DNA from: an uncultured Planctomycetaceae bacterium | GTDB lineage: Bacteria > Planctomycetota > Planctomycetia > Pirellulales > Thermoguttaceae | DNA: 9,296 nucleotides | Direction of reading: 5' to 3' | Assembly (NCBI GenBank): GCA_947307005.1 | Contig: CAMZHY010000110.1 | Location: 1 to 9,296 of the forward strand | Made by a program: the position numbers and the translations under genes | Part shown: positions 1 to 6,361 of the stretch, in pieces | Layout of the letters: every line of letters starts with the position of its first letter | Numbering within the stretch: position 1 is the first letter of the stretch | The notes under the pieces: model-generated | Databases searched by the model: none | The model's input: the letters and a program-made list of their open reading frames with translations, nothing else | What the model was told of the DNA's origin: nothing

Positions 1-198
1 ACAGGGGAGAACATGAATAATACACACACAATAAACCAGTGAATAAAAGACAATAGTATAAACAACAAAAATCATACAATAATCAACAACATGTACAGAA
101 AAGCACTACTTAAAGCATTCGCCGCACTGATAATGATTCGTGCGACAACGATGGTGTCGTGCAAAAAGGACAACGACATCCCTACCACCACTCCCAAC
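1..198. other. Foreign AT-rich segment, probable chimeric contig end
   Basis: The first ~198 bases differ from the rest of the window. They are A-rich and AT-biased up to about position 115 and lack the CGTCG/GCGAC-rich texture seen from ~200 onward. On the plus strand they hold a leader and the start of a Bacteroidota-type lipoprotein. On the minus strand the LeuA frame loses all resemblance to its family exactly at this boundary. The switch lies at about 196-204, where the codon CAG at 199-201 fits both sides. A join of reads from two organisms is the simplest explanation; a genuine rearrangement is possible but less likely. Confidence 0.75.
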
Positions 199-201
199 CA
201 G
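91..201 (+). CDS. N-terminal fragment of a Bacteroidota-like lipoprotein (partial)
   Basis: An ATG at 91 opens a frame whose first ~37 residues read as a lipoprotein export signal: a basic start (MYRKALLKAF), a hydrophobic stretch, then TTMVSC followed by KKDND. A Cys after a small residue, then a run of Lys and Asp, is typical of Bacteroidota surface lipoproteins; the -3 position is Met rather than Leu, so the lipobox is imperfect. The leader before ATG is A-rich with CAACAAC-like tracts and no Shine-Dalgarno, also usual in Bacteroidota. After about codon 37 the frame runs on only as the antisense of leuA, so the true gene is cut at the junction. The function of the mature protein cannot be told. 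Confidence 0.5.
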
Positions 202-1146
202 GACGCCGTCTTGGTGAACTCCCGACTCGTGCGCAAACGCGTTGCGACCGACAATCGCCTTGTTGCGAGGAACCATAAGCCCGGTGACCTTGGAAACAAC
301 GCGACTCGTCGGCACAAGACGCTGCGAGATGATTCGCGTGTCCGCGTGAAAGAAATCGCGACGCGTTCTCAGCGCCATGACAGCTTCTTCGAGCGGACAG
401 TTGCCGGCGCGCTCGCCAAGTCCATTGATCGCGACCTCAATCTGACCCGCGCCCGCCATCACGGCGGCGAGCGAATTCGCAACTGCCATACCCAAGTCGG
501 TATGACAATGCGTACTTACGATTGCTTTATCGATATTCGGGACGCGATTGAAGAGCGTTTGAATGCGCTTGGTCATCTCCGTCGGAGTCGTATACCCGAC
601 GGTATCGGGGATGTTGATCGTTGTCGCGCCGGCGTCGATCGCCGCTTCAACGACCTTGCAGAGAAAATCAATCTCGGTGCGACACGCATCTTCAGGCGAA
701 AATTCGACGTCGTCGCAATACCCTTTAGCGCGCTTGACGCCGACCACGGCGCGTTCGATGATCTCCTCCTGAGTCATGCGCAGTTTGAACGAGCGGTGAA
801 TTTTACTCGTCGCGAGAAAGACGTGAATACGCGGCGTTTCCGCTTCCTTCAGGGCGCCCCACGCCGCGTCGATATCGGCGTCGACGCAACGCGCCAAACC
901 GCAGACTCTCGAACCTTTAACATGTCGCGAAATCTCTTGAACCGCCTCAAAGTCGCCGGGAGAAGCGATCGGAAATCCCGCTTCGATGATATCGACCTTG
1001 AGTTCAACAAGCGCCTGAGCGACTTGCAGTTTCTCTTCCAGATTCATGCTCGCGCCGGGGGACTGCTCGCCGTCGCGGAGCGTCGTGTCGAAAATCAGAA
1101 TATTGCGGACGGGCTGCTCCGTCGCGTTGACGTTTTCAGAAGTCAT
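199..1146 (-). CDS. leuA: 2-isopropylmalate synthase, 3'-truncated
   Basis: LeuA condenses acetyl-CoA with 2-oxoisovalerate to 2-isopropylmalate, the first committed step of leucine synthesis, in the cytoplasm. Residues 1-316 fit the catalytic TIM barrel: FDTTLRDGEQSPG at 19-31 (Arg24 and metal-binding Asp25), the HxH metal motif His213/His215 in STHCHTD, GERAGNC with Asn249, and NAFAHESGVHQDGVL at 302-316, which begins the subdomain after the barrel. The frame stays open to 106, but residues 317-346 resemble nothing in LeuA and come from the foreign left end. About 200 residues are missing, including the leucine-sensing regulatory domain of a ~510-residue enzyme. The start at 1146 has an AAAGGA ribosome site (1157-1162) ten bases upstream. 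It lies in the same direction as the ACP, ketosynthase and hisA genes but after a 277-nt gap, so it may have its own promoter. Confidence 0.93.
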
Positions 1147-1210
1147 GACTGTTTGATCCTTTGCAATAAATATTTTCGTTCTCGCGTTTGCCTAACGAGA
1201 GACCGCGGGC

Positions 1211-1236
1211 GCAAAACGCCTCCAACGGCGTCGCAT
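1211..1236 (-). promoter_or_regulatory. Hairpin with short U-run in the leuA leader
   Basis: Read on the minus strand, GACGCC (1232-1227) pairs with GGCGTT (1220-1215), one G-U pair included, across a six-base loop and is followed at once by four T. It sits ~70 bases before the leuA start. It could be a weak terminator or attenuator. I see no leucine-rich leader peptide, T-box or other known leucine-sensing element beside it, so the role is open. Confidence 0.25.
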
Positions 1237-1281
1237 TGCGGAGACTCGTTCCTTTTCCGATCTAACGACGAATCGTCAGAT

Positions 1282-1304
1282 AATAAAGCCGTCCCCTGGA
1301 CGGC
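1282..1304 (-). terminator. Candidate intrinsic terminator after the ACP gene
   Basis: On the minus strand GCCGTCC (1304-1298) and GGACGGC (1294-1288) form a perfect 7-bp GC-rich stem with a 3-base loop, followed by TTTATTAT. It lies 120 bases past the ACP stop and ~140 bases before the leuA start. It probably ends the hisA-ketosynthase-ACP transcript or attenuates read-through into leuA. The T-tract is broken by A, so it may be only moderately efficient. Confidence 0.5.
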
Positions 1305-1423
1305 GGCTAAGGTTGAGCCAGGCGCGCGATCCGAATGCAAAATCGCAAATCAAAATTCTATCAGGACTTAAAATCTGCAAAACGTTCTCCGATCCTCTCG
1401 AAGCGACAACCGCGTCTCTCCCG

Positions 1424-1684
1424 TCACTCCGCTTTATTGAGTAGAGGTAGAAGATACTCGACGGTCGATTTCATCGTCTGAAGATGCACATAGTCCGTTT
1501 CCGGAATCGGAAGTCTGTACCGTTGCCGAAGCGCGAGCACAATGTCGAGCATATCCATGCTGTCGAGTTCAAGTTGTTCGCGGAAGGGAACGTCTTCCTT
1601 AATCGATTCGGGATCGATCGTATCGTCAAACCCCAACAGGATGTCGACGATACTCTTTTTAATTTCCTCAACCGTAACGGCCAT
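1424..1684 (-). CDS. Acyl carrier protein (phosphopantetheine-binding)
   Basis: This 86-residue acidic protein has the size and helical pattern of a free-standing acyl carrier protein. The attachment site for 4'-phosphopantetheine is Ser42 in LELDSMDMLDIV, the counterpart of the usual GxDSLD motif. The residue before Asp is Leu rather than Ala, and the sequence after the Ser differs from standard AcpP, so it looks like a specialised or secondary ACP rather than the main fatty-acid carrier. The start at 1684 is well supported by AGGAG (1694-1698) nine bases upstream. It lies 90 bases downstream of the ketosynthase gene on the same strand, which implies a carrier/condensing-enzyme pair. The final product of that pair cannot be read from this window. 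Confidence 0.87.
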   Translation of the reverse strand: MAVTVEEIKKSIVDILLGFDDTIDPESIKEDVPFREQLELDSMDMLDIVLALRQRYRLPIPETDYVHLQTMKSTVEYLLPLLNKAE

Positions 1685-1774
1685 CGAAAGATTCTCCTAA
1701 AACGAATAGCTAGGACAAGAACGAGCGCCGCCGCCCCAATTATCTGGTTTTACGTTGGCGCGCGAAAGGAAACG

Positions 1775-3025
1775 TCAGTCTCCTTCGTATTTCCCTACGA
1801 TCGTCACGGCGTTAATCCCCACCATGCCGAACGAATTGTTCAAAATAGTTCGAACGCGTCCCGCCTCAAAGGGCTTGTTGACGACTAGATTCCGAATTTC
1901 GCATTCGGGGTCAAGGCGATCGACGTTAATCGTCGGATGAACGACTCCGTCCTCAAAGGAAGGAAGGTTGCCGGCGAGTTCAAGGACCCCGGCGGCGCCC
2001 ATCGCATGCCCAATGAAACTCTTTGTGTTGTTAATGTACGTCTTCTTAGCGTCTGCGAAAACGTCGCGCAACGCTTGGATCTCAATCGCGTCGCCCGCAT
2101 GAGTCGCCGTCGCGTGAGTGTTTACGATATCGATTTCATCGGGGGCGAGTCCGGCGTTATTGAGCGCCTTGCGAACGCACTGAGCCTGACGCTCCGCGTT
2201 CGGCAACACGAAATCCGTCGCGTCGGAATTCATTCCGTAGCCCAAAATTTCGCCGTAAATCTTCGCGCCACGTTTCTTCGCGTCGGAAAGACGTTCGAGA
2301 ACGTAAACGCAACCGCCTTCGGAAACGACAATCCCGTTGCGGTCGACGTCGAACGGTCGCGACGCTTTCGTCGGGTCGTCGTGTCGGGCAAGCGCCCCTT
2401 GCGCGTGGAACGCCGCAAAAATCCCAAACGTGTGGACGCTTTCGGAAACGCCCCCCGCAAGCGCAAGATCGACTTCGCCAAGTCGAAGTTGTTGGACGCC
2501 TTGAATAATGCCCGCGTTCCCCGCCGCGCAAGCCGCGCCAAGCGTGTAATGCGGTCCGGTTATCCCAAACGAAAGGGTGACCTCGCCCGCTGGATTGTTC
2601 GCAACCGTCCTAGGATTGTGGTGGTGCGACCAGTACGCGCAGTCGTAATCGTATTGTTTGATTTGATAAATCTCGTTTTCCGTCTCGACGTTGCCATGCT
2701 CCGTCACGCCGATATAGACTCCAACGGAATCCTTTGGAACGGACGCCCACGCAAGTCCGGCGTCTGAGATCGCCTCGCCCGTACAGTACGCCGCGATGCT
2801 GCCCGCGCGCGTTCCGCGTCGAACCTCGCGTCGCGAACGATATTTCGTCACGTCGCAATCGCAGAGTCCCGCAAGCGTCTTGCCAAAATAACGAACTTCG
2901 TAGGGAACAACCCCGCTCCTTCCGTTAAGGAGCGCTTGGCGATACTCCGCGAGATTGTTCCCGTTTGGCGCCGTCAGTCCTACGCCCGTTATGACAATGC
3001 GTTCAGAATCGTCGCGAGGTTTCAT
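1775..3025 (-). CDS. FabF-like beta-ketoacyl-ACP synthase
   Basis: A 416-residue thiolase-fold condensing enzyme that would perform decarboxylative Claisen condensation of an acyl group with a malonyl-type unit on ACP. The Cys-His-His set is present: Cys166 in LGAACAAGN, His304 in NTHATATH and His340 in SFIGHAMGA, with Lys335 just before. I chose the ATG at 3025 because the sequence then opens with ERIVITGVG near the N-terminus, as in the family, and the catalytic numbers nearly equal those of E. coli FabF (163, 303, 335, 340). An in-frame GTG at 3097 would add 24 unconserved residues and overlap the hisA stop as GTGA; neither start has a clear Shine-Dalgarno. The C-terminal loop normally GFGGTN reads GMVGIN, replacing the gating Phe (FabF 400) by Met401. 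Context with the adjacent ACP suggests a specialised acyl or polyketide-like chain rather than bulk fatty-acid synthesis, but that is inference. Confidence 0.9.
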   Translation of the reverse strand: MKPRDDSERIVITGVGLTAPNGNNLAEYRQALLNGRSGVVPYEVRYFGKTLAGLCDCDVTKYRSRREVRRGTRAGSIAAYCTGEAISDAGLAWASVPKDSVGVYIGVTEHGNVETENEIYQIKQYDYDCAYWSHHHNPRTVANNPAGEVTLSFGITGPHYTLGAACAAGNAGIIQGVQQLRLGEVDLALAGGVSESVHTFGIFAAFHAQGALARHDDPTKASRPFDVDRNGIVVSEGGCVYVLERLSDAKKRGAKIYGEILGYGMNSDATDFVLPNAERQAQCVRKALNNAGLAPDEIDIVNTHATATHAGDAIEIQALRDVFADAKKTYINNTKSFIGHAMGAAGVLELAGNLPSFEDGVVHPTINVDRLDPECEIRNLVVNKPFEAGRVRTILNNSFGMVGINAVTIVGKYEGD

Positions 3026-3093
3026 GTCGTTTCTGTTTTGTGAACTGGAACCGAGCTTTGTTCGAAATTGAAAAGACCCTTCGTCGCGCGCCG

Positions 3094-3819
3094 TCACCCG
3101 CGTTCAAACTGGAGCGCGTCTTCGAGCTTGATCGTCTTTTCATAGAGCGCCCGACCGATAATGCAGGCGGACAGCCCCGCGTCGGCGAGACGACGAACGT
3201 CGTCGAGTCGCGAAACGCCGCCGGACGCGACGACGGGAATCGACGTCGCGCGCGCCATCGCGACGCATTCGGGAATATTGGGACCGCGCATCATCCCGTC
3301 GGTCGCAACGTCCGTATAGACCAGCGCCGCGATTGGAAGACCGTCGAATCTCCTCGCAAGTTCCGTCGCGGGAGTCGCGCTCGTCTCGAGCCAACCATCC
3401 GTCGCGACCATTCCGCCGCGCGCGTCGATCCCCAAGACAAGTTTGCCGGGAAATTTCCGACTCATGTCTTCAAACCATTCCGGCTTCTTGAGCGCAAGAG
3501 TGCCGATGACAAGACGCGTTAGCCCTATCCCGAGCAGGCGTCGAATCGTCTCCTCAGAGCGAACGCCGCCGCCAAGTTCGCACTCGATCCCGTAAGGCGC
3601 GACCTTCTCGACGAGTTCGCGAATCGGCTCGAAATTCGTCGTCGCGCCGTCTTTCGCGCCGTCTAGGTCGACCAAATGGAGCCTCTTCGCGCCTTTTTCG
3701 CGCCAATGGTTAGCCATCTCGGCAGGAGACGTCCCGTAGACGGTCTCCTGCGAGTAGTCGCCCTGTCGAAGTCGAACACATTGTCCGCCGCGGACGTCGA
3801 TCGCCGGCCATATCAGCAT
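3094..3819 (-). CDS. hisA: Phosphoribosylformimino-5-aminoimidazole carboxamide ribotide isomerase
   Basis: HisA performs the Amadori-type isomerisation of ProFAR to PRFAR, the fourth step of histidine biosynthesis, in the cytoplasm. The 241 residues match the usual length of this (beta/alpha)8 barrel. Visible landmarks are PAIDVRGGQCVRL with catalytic Asp8, LHLVDLDGA at 47-55, the phosphate-binding ELGGGVRS at 81-88, LGIDARGG with the second catalytic Asp132, YTDVATDGMMRGPN at 168-181, and VASGGVSRLDD at 197-207. The half-barrel duplication expected for HisA is evident in the two GGGV/GGVS loops. The start at 3819 has GAGGG six to seven bases upstream. No other his gene is in the window. It heads a minus-strand run with the ketosynthase 68 bases downstream and is divergent from proB. 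Confidence 0.97.
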   Translation of the reverse strand: MLIWPAIDVRGGQCVRLRQGDYSQETVYGTSPAEMANHWREKGAKRLHLVDLDGAKDGATTNFEPIRELVEKVAPYGIECELGGGVRSEETIRRLLGIGLTRLVIGTLALKKPEWFEDMSRKFPGKLVLGIDARGGMVATDGWLETSATPATELARRFDGLPIAALVYTDVATDGMMRGPNIPECVAMARATSIPVVASGGVSRLDDVRRLADAGLSACIIGRALYEKTIKLEDALQFERG

Positions 3820-3921
3820 ATTTTTCCCTCAACAAATAGGAACCGTTGCGCCGTCGCGTTGTCGGCAAGACGAACTGCAAACGAACCAAAACGCTCAATT
3901 TTATCCATTCTAGCGCCCTTT

Positions 3922-3950
3922 TTGTTTTAGAAAAGTCGTCGTCGGAAAAT
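3922..3950 (+). promoter_or_regulatory. Weak promoter-like element P1 toward proB
   Basis: TTGTTT (3922-3927) is followed after 17 bases by GAAAAT (3945-3950), the same -10-like hexamer and spacing as P2 90 bases downstream. The -35 matches the sigma-70 consensus only in TTG. Its interest lies in the shared CGGAAAATAT decamer (3943-3952), also found at 4033-4042. Confidence 0.25.
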
Positions 3951-4011
3951 ATGACGGTCTGTGAAAATAAAAAAAGCCTCCTTTCGGCGTCGCGCAAGTC
4001 GTTAATTCATA

Positions 4012-4040
4012 TTGACAGATTTTTGATTTACACGGAAAAT
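4012..4040 (+). promoter_or_regulatory. Sigma-70-like promoter P2 for proB
   Basis: TTGACA (4012-4017), a perfect -35, stands 17 bases before GAAAAT (4035-4040), a 4-of-6 match to TATAAT. A start of transcription near 4047 would give proB a leader of about 100 bases. This is the best promoter candidate in the window. Confidence 0.5.
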
Positions 4041-4120
4041 ATCGCGAGCGTATTCACTGCGGGGCGGTTCCGTTTGCGTTTCGCCCTGTGAAGCCCCTTT
4101 TCAACGAAAATTTGAACTGC

Positions 4121-4136
4121 GATCGCAGACGCGATC
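4121..4136 (+). promoter_or_regulatory. Perfect 6-bp hairpin before the proB start
   Basis: GATCGC and GCGATC pair around the four-base loop AGAC, ending 12 bases before the proB ATG. It occupies the place where a Shine-Dalgarno would be, and none is visible. It may limit ribosome access or, as an inverted repeat in DNA, be an operator. Confidence 0.35.
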
Positions 4137-4148
4137 ACAACGTAAAAT

Positions 4149-5294
4149 ATGGTCGCTCTAGACAGAAAGCAAATCGTCCAAAACGCAAAACACCTCGTCG
4201 TCAAAGTCGGCACGAACGTTTTAACGACTGCGGAAGGAAGACTCAACGCGGAACGAATTCAGCGTCTGGTCGGCGAACTATGCGCAATTCACGCGCGGGG
4301 CGTTTACACGACGCTCGTAAGTTCCGGCGCTATCGGCGCGGGTATGGGACGTCTCGGTCTTGCCGAGCGTCCGAAATTCAGTCCGACGCTTCAGGCGCTC
4401 GCCGCCATAGGACAGGGCGCGCTTATCCAGAATTACGAGGAGGAATTCTCGAAACGCGGCGTCGTCGCGGCTCAGGTTCTTCTGACGGCAAGCGATCTTT
4501 CGAGTCGCGAACGATACCTTAACATTCGAAACACGTTCTACACTCTTTTCAACTATGGCGCGATTCCCATTGTAAATGAAAACGACGCCGTCAGTTCCGC
4601 AGAATTAAGTTTAACGTTCGGCGACAACGACCGGCTCGCCGCGCTCGTCTCGTGCCTCTTCCCCGAACCGCTTACAATCCTACTGACCGACGTCGACGGT
4701 CTTTACGACGGCGATCCCGCGCTTCCTGAATCCAAGCTTGTTTCCAAGGTTGACAAGTGGAGTCCCGCGCTTATGGAGATGGTCGCGGAAAAGAAATCAA
4801 GCCGTAGCAAGGGTGGAATGTCGAGTAAACTCAAAGCGGCGCGAACGGTAACCTCCGTAGGCGGAACGCTCCTTGTGGCTAATGGAGACGATCCAGATAT
4901 CCTTTCCAAAATCTTCGCCGGCGCCGAGGTTGGAACGCTCTTTCTTCCAAGCGAAAGACTCGCCGCTCGTAAGCGTTGGTTCCGTCAAGCGCCTTCCTGC
5001 GGAACGCTTGTCGTCGACGCGGGCGCGGCGCGCGCGTTGCTGAAACAGGGTAAAAGTCTGCTGACAATCGGAGTCGTTGAGACGAGGGGAACGTTCCGAA
5101 AGGGAGACGTCGTGTCGATCGTCGATCTTCAAGGACGCGAACTCGGACGCGGACTGTCAAACTACTCGAGCCAGGACGCTCAGCTTGTCTGCGGCAAGCG
5201 CTCGAACGAACTCGCCGACGCGCTCGGACAAGACCGCGACGTCTACGAAGAAATCGTCCATCGCGACAACTTCCAGATTACGGTCGTCGACTGA
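4149..5294 (+). CDS. proB: Glutamate 5-kinase with C-terminal PUA domain
   Basis: ProB phosphorylates L-glutamate with ATP to gamma-glutamyl phosphate, the first and proline-inhibited step of proline synthesis, in the cytoplasm. The 381 residues hold an amino-acid-kinase domain (about 12-260) and a PUA domain (about 284-365). Landmarks are VVKVGTNVL (17-25), LVSSGAIGAGMGRLG (56-70), NENDAVSS (143-150), FGDNDRLAALVS (157-168), LLTDVDGLY (178-186), and KGGMSSKLKAA (221-231) with the conserved Lys227. The nucleotide-site motif, usually GTGGM, here reads SKGGM. The start at 4149 fits the family's N-terminus and no other Met occurs before residue 66, but there is no Shine-Dalgarno. proA is not in the window. 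thpR follows after 57 bases and is probably co-transcribed. Confidence 0.97.
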   Translation: MVALDRKQIVQNAKHLVVKVGTNVLTTAEGRLNAERIQRLVGELCAIHARGVYTTLVSSGAIGAGMGRLGLAERPKFSPTLQALAAIGQGALIQNYEEEFSKRGVVAAQVLLTASDLSSRERYLNIRNTFYTLFNYGAIPIVNENDAVSSAELSLTFGDNDRLAALVSCLFPEPLTILLTDVDGLYDGDPALPESKLVSKVDKWSPALMEMVAEKKSSRSKGGMSSKLKAARTVTSVGGTLLVANGDDPDILSKIFAGAEVGTLFLPSERLAARKRWFRQAPSCGTLVVDAGAARALLKQGKSLLTIGVVETRGTFRKGDVVSIVDLQGRELGRGLSNYSSQDAQLVCGKRSNELADALGQDRDVYEEIVHRDNFQITVVD

Positions 5295-5339
5295 AACGTA
5301 AACGCTGTAATCGCTCGTTTGTCGCGTGAAATAACGCAT

Positions 5340-5345
5340 AAGGAG
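5340..5345 (+). promoter_or_regulatory. Ribosome binding site that fixes the thpR start
   Basis: AAGGAG stands six bases before the ATG at 5352. This strong site rules out the in-frame upstream TTG at 5319, whose 11 extra codons lie across the site. Confidence 0.8.
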
Positions 5346-5351
5346 AACGCC

Positions 5352-6263
5352 ATGAAATCGACGGTGCGCGCTTTTGTCGCAATCGAAATATCCCTCGACG
5401 TTCGTCGCGTCGCAAAAAAGAAACTTGCGCCGCTCCAGCGCGAGTTTCCCGACGTCAAATGGATTGACGACGACAATTTCCACGTAACGCTCAAGTTTCT
5501 CGGTCCTAACGTGCCCGTCGTCGAGCTTCATAAGCTCATAGCGGCTCTCAAGCGCGCTTGTCGAAGCGTCGAACAGTTCGACCTTGTTTTCGAAGGGTTA
5601 GGCGCGTTCCCTGACGCGACGAATCCTCGAACAATCTGGATTGGAGTAACCGACGGAGTCGACGAATTACGCGACCTCGCGACAAAGATTGACGTTGAAT
5701 TTGGAAAACTTGGCTACCCTGTCGAAGGACGCGCTTTCAGTCCTCACTTGACGATTGCTCGTTCCCGACGACGAGATCGCGGCGATAATTCCGCTCGCGA
5801 TTCGCGGAATGTCGACGACCATCGAGAAAACGTCGCGACCCTCGCAGACCGAATCGACGACTTCTCCGATTTCTATTGGGGGTGCTGTCCCGTTGACCGC
5901 GTCGTTCTTTATTCGAGCGAGCTCGAACGCAACGGCGCGAAATACGAGCCGCTCGCTTCGATCGAACTCGCGCCCATCGGCGTGGCTTCGCTCCCAATCG
6001 AAGACAATTTTGTAGAAGAAGACGCCGTAAAAAAAACAACCTTTGACGCTGCGAAGAAAACCGAATTGGATCGTGAGCGCGACAAACTCCGTTTCACCCC
6101 CAGACCGCCCCGAAACGCCAAATCAAACGTCCGTCCAAATGATCGGAAAACATCCGCTCCGGAGCGAAAAAAATCATGCAAGACCAACATTCCCGATCTG
6201 AGCGAGTTAGACGCCGAAAATCTGGAACAAATTCTTAAGCAAGAAATTGAAAACGCTGAATAG
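5352..6263 (+). CDS. thpR: RNA 2',3'-cyclic phosphodiesterase (2H family) with C-terminal extension
   Basis: ThpR (formerly LigT, 2'-5' RNA ligase) opens 2',3'-cyclic phosphate RNA ends to 2'-phosphates. It is a 2H phosphoesterase: the two HxTx motifs are FHVTLKFLG (His44, Thr46) and PHLTIAR (His132, Thr134). The N-terminal VRAFVAIEI and the late FYWGCCPVDRVVLYSSEL (174-191) are also typical. The catalytic domain ends near residue 206, close to the family's usual 175-200 residues. About 97 further residues follow, rich in Lys, Arg, Asp, Glu and Pro, with a basic stretch about 244-277 and an acidic helix-prone end (281-303). The tail looks disordered and could bind RNA or a partner; this is inference. 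It lies 57 bases after proB and is followed by a strong terminator, so proB-thpR is probably one transcript. Confidence 0.92.
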   Translation: MKSTVRAFVAIEISLDVRRVAKKKLAPLQREFPDVKWIDDDNFHVTLKFLGPNVPVVELHKLIAALKRACRSVEQFDLVFEGLGAFPDATNPRTIWIGVTDGVDELRDLATKIDVEFGKLGYPVEGRAFSPHLTIARSRRRDRGDNSARDSRNVDDHRENVATLADRIDDFSDFYWGCCPVDRVVLYSSELERNGAKYEPLASIELAPIGVASLPIEDNFVEEDAVKKTTFDAAKKTELDRERDKLRFTPRPPRNAKSNVRPNDRKTSAPERKKSCKTNIPDLSELDAENLEQILKQEIENAE

Positions 6264-6323
6264 AATTCCCGCCAACCGGCGAGAAAAGAACAACGATCTC
6301 AAGTCGTCCCTTCTTCGCGCAGG

Positions 6324-6361
6324 CGCGCCAGTCTTTGGTTCGGACTGGCGCGTTTTCTTTT
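6324..6361 (+). terminator. Strong intrinsic terminator after thpR
   Basis: CGCGCCAGTC (6324-6333) pairs perfectly over 10 bp with GACTGGCGCG (6343-6352) around a 9-base loop, followed by TTTTCTTTT. It begins 60 bases after the thpR stop and ends the proB-thpR unit. Confidence 0.92.

Larger units (their letters stand above)
3820..4148. promoter_or_regulatory. Divergent hisA/proB intergenic region
   Basis: This 329-bp, comparatively AT-rich spacer separates the start codons of hisA (minus) and proB (plus) and must hold promoters for both unless other transcripts enter. Facing proB are two promoter-like elements and one hairpin, listed separately. Facing hisA I see only a TAGAAT -10-like hexamer (3907-3912, minus strand) without a recognisable -35, and, at 3969-3988 on the minus strand, an imperfect hairpin (GCC/GGC) followed by seven T that could be a remnant terminator or attenuator. 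No open frame here shows coding character. Confidence 0.6.

Noticed and set aside
1143..1340. 65-codon minus-strand frame touching the leuA start (possible leader gene)
   Set aside because: It runs through both hairpins, has no leucine codon cluster and no motif, and lacks a convincing ribosome site.
202..1371. Long plus-strand frame opposite leuA, continuing the frame that starts at 91
   Set aside because: It is antisense to a clearly conserved LeuA sequence, is rich in Arg/Asp as expected of a mirror frame in GTC/GCG-biased DNA, and shows no motif beyond the first ~37 residues.
1147..1423. T-box or leucine leader-peptide attenuator for leuA
   Set aside because: No T-box core sequence and no run of Leu codons after a ribosome site; only generic hairpins are seen.
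1937..2767. 276-codon plus-strand frame opposite the ketosynthase gene
   Set aside because: Arg-rich mirror frame of a well conserved catalytic protein; no ribosome site or recognisable domain.
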